From Paenibacillaceae bacterium (GTDB taxonomy: Bacteria > Bacillota > Bacilli > Paenibacillales > NBRC-103111), in NCBI GenBank assembly GCA_020697475.1, contig JAJFMO010000042.1, positions 1 through 11,950 of the forward strand: a DNA stretch of 11,950 nt, given 5' to 3'. Positions 6,563 to 11,950 of this stretch are shown piece after piece. Every line of letters begins with the position of its first letter. Positions within the stretch are counted from its first letter, which is position 1. The notes beneath the pieces are model-generated. The model had not been told where the DNA came from and searched no databases. It saw only the letters and a program-made list of their open reading frames with translations. A program made the translations under genes and the position numbers.

Positions 6563-7123
6563 ATGGATGCGTTATCTATTGCGTTGATGTACGTGCAGCT
6601 GGGCATAGAACATATTTTGAGCGGAATTGATCATCTGTTGTTTCTGGTTGCCTTGCTGTTGATTGCCAAATCGATCATGGAAGTGCTTAAAATTGTTACT
6701 GCGTTTACCGTCGCCCACAGCATTACGTTAAGCTTGGCCGTTCTGGGCATTATCCCCGTCTATGAGACTTGGGTGGAGGCGGGAATTGCCCTGACGATCT
6801 GCTATGTGGCGGCAGAGAACATCTTCCGCAAATCGTCCGCAAGGTGGCGTTGGATTCTCACGTTCATATTCGGATTGATTCACGGGATCGGGTTTTCCAG
6901 CGCGCTCAGTCAGGTCGGGTTGTCCAAGTCGCATTTTCTCGTCTCGCTGTTGACCTTCAACGTCGGGATCGAGATCGGCCAGCTGATTGTCGTCGGCGTC
7001 TTGTGGTTCTTCCTGGTGAAAGCCCGTGCCAACTCTTGGTATCAGACAGCTGTTGTCCGGGTCGGGTCGGCCATCATTTTTATCATCGGATTGGTTTGGT
7101 TTATTGAGCGGATCAATGTATAA
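6563..7123 (+). CDS. HupE/UreJ-family membrane protein, compact canonical form
   Basis: This 186-residue, almost wholly hydrophobic protein has about six TM segments. I chose ATG 6563 because GGAAGGTGA (6546-6554) sits 8-9 bases upstream; an in-frame TTG at 6530 lies in the hairpin arm and has no ribosome site. The HupE signature is complete near the N-terminus: GIEHILSGIDHLLFLVALLL with H17, D23 and H24. It is followed by TVAHSITLSLAVLG (H52), FGLIHGIGFSSALS (H106) and FNVGIEIGQL (N132, E136, Q139). Buried His, Asp and Glu residues suggest transport of a divalent metal; characterised relatives are linked to nickel for hydrogenase or urease, but no such enzyme is encoded here. It lacks the exported domain of the first copy and lies between two exported MBL genes, so metal supply to those enzymes is a reasonable but untested idea. 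Confidence 0.88.
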   Translation: MDALSIALMYVQLGIEHILSGIDHLLFLVALLLIAKSIMEVLKIVTAFTVAHSITLSLAVLGIIPVYETWVEAGIALTICYVAAENIFRKSSARWRWILTFIFGLIHGIGFSSALSQVGLSKSHFLVSLLTFNVGIEIGQLIVVGVLWFFLVKARANSWYQTAVVRVGSAIIFIIGLVWFIERINV

Positions 7124-7130
7124 AAGGAGG
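7123..7130 (+). promoter_or_regulatory. Ribosome binding site deciding the start of mbl copy 2
   Basis: AAAGGAGG lies one base before ATG 7132, too close to serve it, and 10 bases before in-frame GTG 7141. GTG 7141 is therefore the likely start. The corresponding site before copy 1 (5550-5556) is nearly identical, including the following AATGA. Confidence 0.65.
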
Positions 7131-7140
7131 AATGAGTAAG

Positions 7141-8106
7141 GTGAAAAAGGTAGGCAAGCTGTTGAGGGTTTCAGTCATCTGCGCATTTATGTTAGCCTTG
7201 ATCTTTAGTGTGAGCCAGTTCGGCACCCGTACCGCTGAGGCGACGGTTCGTAACATGTCGGTGCACTTGGTGAACGTTGGCGGCGCCGGTTTTATCGTAG
7301 AACTTCCGGATGGGAAAAACATGGTGGTGGATGCGGGTGTCACCGCGGATAAGCAAGTGTTTTTCGACAAACTGGACAGTCTCGGGATTACAACCATCGA
7401 TTATTTGGTCGGCACTCACCAGCATGTCGATCATATCTCCAACTTCGATTCCATCATTAATAACTATAACGTGGGGAAAATCGTATTTCCGGACAATTCT
7501 CCGGACGACTCGACTTATTACTCCGATATGGCCGCTGCAGCGAACAATCATGGCGTGACGATCAAGCGGGTGAACGCGGGCGGGAACATTTTCCCGGATG
7601 TTACGCTGAGCAACGGGTTGACGTTAAAAACGTTCGTCTATTCGCCAAGCGCCACGGCTGATTACAGCGGCGACTATGATCCTGTTGCCAATCCGGCTGC
7701 CTATGTCAATTCCTATTCGCTGGTGTTCAATATCAAGTACGGCACTCGGGGAATCCTGTTTACCGGCGACGGGATGCCGCCCACACAACAGGACGTGATC
7801 GCCAACTACCCGCTGACCGACATTCAAGCTGTCGTCGCACCGCATCATGGATGGAACGGCTCCCAAGATCCTAATTTTTGGGATTTTCTGCAGAGCAAAT
7901 CGTTCAATACGATCCTGATTCCGAATATGAACGCAACAGGCAGTGTCAATACGTTCAAGTCGGATATCCAGACAAACAGAAAAGCAGATTTCAGATACTA
8001 TAGCTCGTATGCAAATCAAGATTTTTATTATCGAACGGACGGCTCGACATGGTGGCCCAAGTCCGGCTCGACGGCCGAGTTCCAAGACCCTACCTGGTCT
8101 CCTTGA
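7141..8106 (+). CDS. Exported ComEC-type MBL-fold metallo-hydrolase (copy 2)
   Basis: This 321-residue protein starts at GTG 7141 and has a signal peptide KKVGKLLRVSVICAFMLALI ending near TAEA (31-34). Metal-site motifs are THQHVDH (H93, H95, D97, H98), FTGDG (D210) and PHHG (H235-H236). It is clearly a paralogue of the protein at 5562: by hand, 45 of 60 residues match from the first strand through HxHxDH, and the APHHGW and FWDFLQSKSFN regions also match closely. It carries the same departure from the ComEC pattern, here NVGGAGF. Differences include loss of the cysteine pair, a longer insertion around DYDPVANPAAYVNS, and a longer aromatic tail (YYRTDGSTWWPK onward). The gene follows the compact hupE-like gene by 17 bases and ends the train. 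The exported location is read from the signal peptide; the substrate is unknown. Confidence 0.88.
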   Translation: MKKVGKLLRVSVICAFMLALIFSVSQFGTRTAEATVRNMSVHLVNVGGAGFIVELPDGKNMVVDAGVTADKQVFFDKLDSLGITTIDYLVGTHQHVDHISNFDSIINNYNVGKIVFPDNSPDDSTYYSDMAAAANNHGVTIKRVNAGGNIFPDVTLSNGLTLKTFVYSPSATADYSGDYDPVANPAAYVNSYSLVFNIKYGTRGILFTGDGMPPTQQDVIANYPLTDIQAVVAPHHGWNGSQDPNFWDFLQSKSFNTILIPNMNATGSVNTFKSDIQTNRKADFRYYSSYANQDFYYRTDGSTWWPKSGSTAEFQDPTWSP

Positions 8107-8124
8107 TTTGTATGTAATTTTCGC

Positions 8125-8153
8125 TTGATAATCTGCAACGGTTGGAGTATAAT
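8125..8153 (+). promoter_or_regulatory. Sigma-A promoter of the T-box/leuA unit
   Basis: TTGATA (8125-8130) and TATAAT (8148-8153) are separated by exactly 17 bases. Transcription should start near 8160, leaving about 330 bases of leader before leuA. The promoter lies just after the stop of the second MBL gene, with no terminator between, so some read-through into the leader is possible. Confidence 0.88.
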
Positions 8154-8157
8154 GGTA

Positions 8158-8167
8158 GGAATATTCC
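8158..8167. repeat. Perfect 10-bp palindrome at the predicted transcription start
   Basis: GGAATATTCC spans the expected +1 of the leuA promoter. It could be an operator half-buried under polymerase, or simply chance; nothing else supports a regulator. Confidence 0.2.
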
Positions 8168-8174
8168 AAATACG

Positions 8175-8467
8175 TTGCAGTGGATCAGTAGGTTGGTGGA
8201 CACGTCAGAGAGCTGTTGGCCGGTGCGAAACAGTCGTCGAACCCATCCGAACTCGCCACGAAGTAGCTTCGCCGAACGGGTCCGGAACCGCGTAGGCGAA
8301 CGCCGGAGCCTGACCGTTACAGCAGGGGATGTGGGTCGTAAAGTATGCAATCGGCCGACATCCGTCGAGGGCACGCCGGTTCGGCGTGAATGAGAGTGGT
8401 ACCGCGTGAGATGTTACAGTCTTTCGTCTCTTCATAATTGAGGAGGCGGAAGGCTGTTTTTATTTTT
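8175..8467 (+). ncRNA. T-box riboswitch sensing tRNA-Leu
   Basis: All T-box landmarks are visible in order. Stem I opens with GTGG 8180-8183 pairing CCAC 8256-8259. The specifier loop has AGTA (8187-8190) opposite GAA (8249-8251), followed by specifier CTC (8252-8254), a leucine codon. The distal AGAGAG (8207-8212) and apical GGTGCGAAA (8222-8230) form the tRNA-elbow module. CCGTTA (8314-8319) looks like the stem II A/B element. A perfect 7-bp stem III is CACGCCG/CGGCGTG (8372-8378, 8382-8388). The T-box bulge is GAGAGTGGTACCGCG (8392-8406). Its TGGT (8397-8400) pairs with an ACCA tRNA end, as expected for an A discriminator, which tRNA-Leu has. Uncharged tRNA-Leu should stabilise the antiterminator, in which AGAG 8393-8396 pairs with CTCT 8428-8431, and switch on leuA. 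This fills the gap between 8107 and leuA. Confidence 0.95.
8418..8467 (+). terminator. Rho-independent terminator of the T-box leader
   Basis: The arms 8418-8433 and 8440-8455 form 16 continuous pairs including G-U pairs, around loop ATAATT. They are followed by a T-rich tract at 8457-8467 (TTTTT A TTTTT). The 5' arm includes CTCT 8428-8431, which is needed for the antiterminator, so the two structures are mutually exclusive. Confidence 0.93.
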
Positions 8468-8493
8468 CAATCGAAACGGGAAGGCTGATGATT

Positions 8494-10173
8494 ATGCAAA
8501 ATGTGGAAAAATACGCGCGCGGTTACTTTATGCCGCCTGAACCGAGTTTGAAGTGGTCGCACAAAGAATATATTACCGAGGCGCCGACCTGGTGCAGCGT
8601 GGATCTGCGAGACGGCAATCAGGCGTTGATCATTCCGATGAGCTTGGATGAGAAGCTGGAATTTTTTCAGACTCTGGTGCAAGTCGGGTTCAAAGAAATC
8701 GAGGTAGGGTTCCCGGCCGCATCCGAAACCGAGTACGCCTTCTTGCGAGCGTTGATCGAGCAAAATTTGATCCCCGACGATGTAACGATTCAGGTGCTCA
8801 CCCAGTCGCGCAAACATATTATTGAGAGAACGTTCGAATCGCTGGAGGGGGCCAAAAGCGCTGTCGTCCATCTGTACAATTCCACCTCGGTCGCCCAGCG
8901 GGAGCAAGTATTCCGCAAATCCAAGCGGGAAATCATCGATATCGCCGTGTCGGGTGCGGACTTGCTAATGAAGCTGGCCAAAGAAACACCGGGCAATTTC
9001 AAATTCCAATATTCTCCGGAGAGCTTTACGGGGACAGAAGTCGATTTTTCTTTGCAAATTTGCAATGAGGTGCTGAACGTCTGGCAGCCGAATGCAGCGA
9101 ATCCGGCGATTATTAACCTGCCGGCGACGGTGGAGATGTCGATGCCGCACGTTTATGCGAGCCAGATCGAATACGTGGGAGAGCGTCTGAATTTCCGGGA
9201 AAATGTGATCTTGTCGCTGCATCCGCACAACGACCGGGGAACGGGCATCGCATGCGCCGAGTTGGGCATGCTGGCAGGCGCGCAGCGGGTGGAAGGAACG
9301 CTGTTCGGCAACGGTGAGCGTACAGGCAATGTCGATATCGTCACCTTGGCGCTGAACCTGTATTCACATGGGGTCGACCCGCGATTGGATTTAACGAACT
9401 TGCCCCAGATCGCCTCTGTATACGAGCGGGTGACACGGATGCGGATTAATGAGCGGCAGCCGTATTCCGGCAAGCTCGTGTTCGCCGCGTTCTCCGGCTC
9501 TCACCAAGATGCGATTGCCAAAGGGATGAAATGGCGGGAAGAGCAGGAGCGGACCTATTGGACGGTGCCGTATCTGCTGATCGATCCGAAAGATATCGGC
9601 CGGGAATACGAAGGGGACGTTATTCGCATCAACAGCCAATCGGGCAAGGGCGGGATCGGCTATTTGCTCGAGCAGAAGTACGGTTTGGATTTGCCGCCGG
9701 AGATGCGCGAAAATTTCGGCTACAAGGTCAAGAGCGTGTCCGATCGCGAGCATAAGGAATTGATGCCGGAAGAAATTTATCAAATATTCCAGGAGGCATA
9801 CGTCAACATCGCTTCGCCGATCGAGTATGTGCGTTACCGCTCGGCGCAATCCGACGATTTCTCCACCCAAGTGATGGTGCGAATCGACGGGCGAACCCAA
9901 GAGATTGAAGGCGTCGGCAACGGCAGGTTGGATGCGATTAACAACGCCATTCAGTCGAACCTTGGGCGGGAGTATTCCAATCTGGTGTATAAAGAGCATG
10001 CGCTTGAGATTGGCGCAGGTTCACGAGCGATTTCATATATTGGGATAACCGGCGCAGATGGTACGAGGTATTGGGGATGCGGCATCGATCCGGATATTAT
10101 GACGTCATCGATCAAAGCGTTGTTTAGCGCCGTTAACAATATGGGGGATGGGCGCTCGGCGAACGAAGCCTAA
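8494..10173 (+). CDS. leuA: 2-isopropylmalate synthase, type 2
   Basis: This cytosolic enzyme joins acetyl-CoA to 2-oxoisovalerate, the committed step to leucine. The 559-residue chain has the DRE-TIM barrel motifs: SVDLRDGNQAL with catalytic R39 and metal ligand D40, HPHNDRGTG with H243 and H245, and GNGERTGNVD at 272-281. The last two, and an N-terminus of the RGYFMPPEPSLKWSHKEYI type, mark the longer type-2 (actinobacterial and fungal) form rather than the short Bacillus-type LeuA. A C-terminal regulatory domain at about 430-550 (IEYVRYRSAQSD onward) should bind leucine for feedback inhibition. Start: ATG 8494 lies 9 bases after GGGAAGG (8478-8484); ATG 8488 is also in frame but only 3 bases away. 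It is controlled by the tRNA-Leu T-box just upstream and appears to be transcribed alone, since the next gene is convergent. The remaining leucine genes are not in the window. Confidence 0.97.
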   Translation: MQNVEKYARGYFMPPEPSLKWSHKEYITEAPTWCSVDLRDGNQALIIPMSLDEKLEFFQTLVQVGFKEIEVGFPAASETEYAFLRALIEQNLIPDDVTIQVLTQSRKHIIERTFESLEGAKSAVVHLYNSTSVAQREQVFRKSKREIIDIAVSGADLLMKLAKETPGNFKFQYSPESFTGTEVDFSLQICNEVLNVWQPNAANPAIINLPATVEMSMPHVYASQIEYVGERLNFRENVILSLHPHNDRGTGIACAELGMLAGAQRVEGTLFGNGERTGNVDIVTLALNLYSHGVDPRLDLTNLPQIASVYERVTRMRINERQPYSGKLVFAAFSGSHQDAIAKGMKWREEQERTYWTVPYLLIDPKDIGREYEGDVIRINSQSGKGGIGYLLEQKYGLDLPPEMRENFGYKVKSVSDREHKELMPEEIYQIFQEAYVNIASPIEYVRYRSAQSDDFSTQVMVRIDGRTQEIEGVGNGRLDAINNAIQSNLGREYSNLVYKEHALEIGAGSRAISYIGITGADGTRYWGCGIDPDIMTSSIKALFSAVNNMGDGRSANEA

Positions 10174-10198
10174 GGGAACAAAGGGAACTAAGGGGAAC
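10172..10198. repeat. Three tandem copies of an AAGGGAAC unit
   Basis: AAGGGAAC occurs at 10172-10179 and 10181-10188, and as AAGGGGAAC at 10190-10198, giving a 9-base period. The array starts at the leuA stop codon. It looks like a short slippage-type duplication; the third copy forms the left arm of the convergent hairpin. Confidence 0.6.
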
Positions 10199-10232
10199 GG
10201 TCAGTTGGGTAAAACCTGCGGCCGTTCCCCTT
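10190..10232. terminator. Hairpin between convergent leuA and ABC exporter genes
   Basis: AAGGGGAACGG (10190-10200) is a perfect 11-bp inverted repeat of CCGTTCCCCTT (10222-10232), with a 21-base loop. The right arm lies inside the last codons of the minus-strand ABC gene. Neither side has a clear T-tract, so as a bidirectional terminator it is plausible by position but weak by sequence. Confidence 0.4.
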
Positions 10233-11950
10233 GCCATAACAGCTGCATCTCTGGGCTGGTCGCCAGCAACTCGGATAGGGTACCTTGCGCGTCCACCCGT
10301 CCATCTTTTAGAACCAGGATATGATCCGCGCGCGCCAGCGCTTCGCGGCGATGAGACACCGCGATGCAGGTGATCTCGGGCTCCTGAAACAGCCGATCCC
10401 ACAGTTGCTTCTCCGTTTCCACATCGAGCGCGCTGGACAAATCGTCGAAGATTAGCAACTCGGCCTCCGTCATCATCATTCGGGCGGTCGCCCCCCGCTG
10501 GATTTGTCCGCCGGACAACAGCACTCCCCGCGGTCCGACCATCGTCTCCAATCCGTTCTCCAATTGACGAATATCTTGTTCCATCACGGCCAAGTTAACT
10601 GCTCGATTCATGTTTTCAGATGATGCAACGAAGCCTTGGGTAATGTTGTCGCGCAACGGGTCGCTGAACAGTCGCGGCACCTGCGGCGTATAAGCCGACC
10701 TTGGCGGGATCAGGAAGTCGGCTGGGTTGTTAATGATTTTCCCGTTCCAGCGGATCGTTCCGGCGGTTGCGGGCAATAGTCCGAGCAAGCTGCGCACCAA
10801 GGTGGACTTGCCGGAGCCGATGCGGCCGGTGATGACCAGAAGCTGGCCGCGCTTTATTTTGAAGCCGATGTCATGTATTCCGTTGCGTGAATTCGGGTAC
10901 TCATAGCTCAGTCCTTTCACTTCGAGGCGCTGCAGCGCTTCTTCCGCGACTGCGGTTCGCGCCGGGACATCCGGCGGCTCGTCGTACATGTGGATGACGC
11001 TGTGTTCAACAAGGCGTTCTTGTTCGCCGGGCTTAAACAGGATGCTCATCCGATCCATCGATACTTTCAGGCGCAGATGCTGGAAAACCATATAACCGAT
11101 CAAAGAGACACTTGAGGCGAATGAGCCTAAATAAGAAGTGAAGAGGGCAAAATCGCCAACGGTAAAGTGGCCCGCCCGCATTTGCGCAGCACACATCAAC
11201 AGGATCAAGCCGATGGACAAGTTCAGCACATGCTGATTGAGCGAGCGCATCCATTGTCTGAACAGAGTATCCTTCAGTGCAGCCACTCTGCGCGCTTCAT
11301 TCAACGTATCGAACCTCTGCTGCACGTCTTGTTCCGCATGCGCCAATTTCAACGCCTGTACCGCTCCGAACGTCTCGGCGATAAATCCGGTAATCCGGCC
11401 TGTCGCCTCCCGATTCAACCGGCTGTAAAGTCTTCCGCGATTTCTCGAAAAATTGTTGAGCAACGTGACGACCGCAAGCGGGGACAAGGCGACGATCGTA
11501 ATCAACCAATTAATGTGGGCCATAATCGCGATGCCGACAATCGCAAATACCAATCTACCCCAAAAATCCACCCAAGATTCCACATATTCGACGACTTCAC
11601 TCACATCTTCACGGAAACGGCTCATCGCCTCGCCTGGAGATGCCGGCAAGTTGCGGCCCGGCCAGCGCAGGATGCCCGCAAGCATATTTCGCCGAAGTAC
11701 AGCCTGAATATGGAAAAAATAAGTCACCCATTCATAGAAGGCGGCAAAAAATAAGCCTACGCGCGACACGCGGATCAGGGCTACGAAAAATAATGGTATA
11801 GACAGCCACCAAATGTTCGTAGATTGACCTGTCACGCGGTCGAAAAACCACTGCATTCCCAAGCCGATCAAAATCGGTAAGGAATGAAAGAGGCACCATA
11901 GCAAGCCGTTAATCGCAAAGAGCGAAAGTCTGAACTTGAGTAATCGTATT
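10201..11950 (-). CDS. ABC exporter half-transporter (membrane domain plus ATPase), 5' end outside window
   Basis: The minus-strand frame is open to the right edge, so the start codon probably lies beyond 11950; a TTG at 11904 is in frame, but open sequence (RLLKFRLSLFAINGLLWCLF) continues upstream of it as part of TM1. The visible 583 residues have an exporter membrane domain of about six TM helices, then an ATPase domain. The ATPase carries Walker A GRIGSGKST (about 10801-10836), Q-loop YTPQVPRL, signature LSGGQIQRGA (about 10491-10522), Walker B LLIFDDLSSALD (about 10431-10458) and H-loop SHRREAL. The residue after the Walker B aspartate is Asp (bases 10441-10443), not the catalytic Glu, as in the degenerate subunit of heterodimeric exporters. 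A partner half-transporter is therefore expected, probably just right of the window. Substrate unknown: a drug, lipid or peptide exporter. It is unrelated in direction to the genes to its left. Confidence 0.93.
   Translation of the reverse strand, partial: IRLLKFRLSLFAINGLLWCLFHSLPILIGLGMQWFFDRVTGQSTNIWWLSIPLFFVALIRVSRVGLFFAAFYEWVTYFFHIQAVLRRNMLAGILRWPGRNLPASPGEAMSRFREDVSEVVEYVESWVDFWGRLVFAIVGIAIMAHINWLITIVALSPLAVVTLLNNFSRNRGRLYSRLNREATGRITGFIAETFGAVQALKLAHAEQDVQQRFDTLNEARRVAALKDTLFRQWMRSLNQHVLNLSIGLILLMCAAQMRAGHFTVGDFALFTSYLGSFASSVSLIGYMVFQHLRLKVSMDRMSILFKPGEQERLVEHSVIHMYDEPPDVPARTAVAEEALQRLEVKGLSYEYPNSRNGIHDIGFKIKRGQLLVITGRIGSGKSTLVRSLLGLLPATAGTIRWNGKIINNPADFLIPPRSAYTPQVPRLFSDPLRDNITQGFVASSENMNRAVNLAVMEQDIRQLENGLETMVGPRGVLLSGGQIQRGATARMMMTEAELLIFDDLSSALDVETEKQLWDRLFQEPEITCIAVSHRREALARADHILVLKDGRVDAQGTLSELLATSPEMQLLWQGERPQVLPN

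Noticed and set aside
8115..8130. Possible CodY box (AATTTTC) near the leuA promoter
   Set aside because: Only the left half fits the 15-base CodY consensus; the right half does not match.
8142..8393. Open frame across the leader upstream of leuA
   Set aside because: Every part of this stretch is accounted for by T-box structural elements; there is no supporting ribosome site.
9391..9999. Antisense open frame within leuA
   Set aside because: leuA is unambiguous here, and the antisense frame has no ribosome site or recognisable domain.
1..11950. CRISPR array, tRNA or rRNA genes, insertion sequence or phage ends
   Set aside because: I read for spaced direct repeats, cloverleaf patterns, transposase motifs and terminal inverted repeats and found none.

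Overview
The window looks like a chromosomal stretch from an endospore-former-type Bacillota, most likely Paenibacillaceae or a near relative. The reasons are strong AAGGAGG-type ribosome binding sites, frequent GTG/TTG starts, an S-layer-homology-like protein, a leucine T-box leader, and base composition near half G+C by eye. The genus is inference only.

Positions 1-8106 hold one dense plus-strand gene train with no terminator of the U-tract type that I could find inside it. In order it encodes: the 3' part of an FtsE-like ATPase (1-441); an FtsX-family permease (413-1282); an exported coiled-coil protein with no hydrolase domain (1279-2241); an exported, membrane-anchored protein with two degenerate SLH-like repeats (2256-3140); a family-1 solute-binding lipoprotein (3137-4399); an exported HupE/UreJ-like membrane protein with an EF-hand loop but a lost HupE signature (4411-5439); an exported ComEC-type metallo-beta-lactamase-fold (MBL) protein (5562-6488); a compact canonical HupE/UreJ-like protein (6563-7123); and a second exported MBL protein homologous to the first (7141-8106). 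Several junctions are 4-base ATGA overlaps, so I read the train as an operon. Its promoter and 5' end lie left of the window.

The first three genes resemble an FtsEX-plus-coiled-coil-effector module, in which ATP hydrolysis inside the cell is passed through FtsX to an extracytoplasmic coiled coil. Here the coiled-coil partner lacks a peptidoglycan hydrolase. The last four genes look like a duplicated hupE-mbl unit. Three exported proteins (coiled coil, SLH-like, first HupE) have predicted signal-peptidase sites that would leave histidine as mature residue 1, which hints at metal binding. I know of no described system with this gene set; its function is open, and an envelope metal-handling or envelope-stress role is only a hypothesis.

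Positions 8125-8467 hold a textbook sigma-A promoter and a complete T-box riboswitch with a CUC (leucine) specifier and a 16-bp terminator. It controls a type-2 2-isopropylmalate synthase, leuA (8494-10173). A convergent gene on the minus strand (10201 to beyond 11950) encodes an ABC exporter half-transporter whose Walker B catalytic glutamate is aspartate. The two converge over a short hairpin at 10190-10232.
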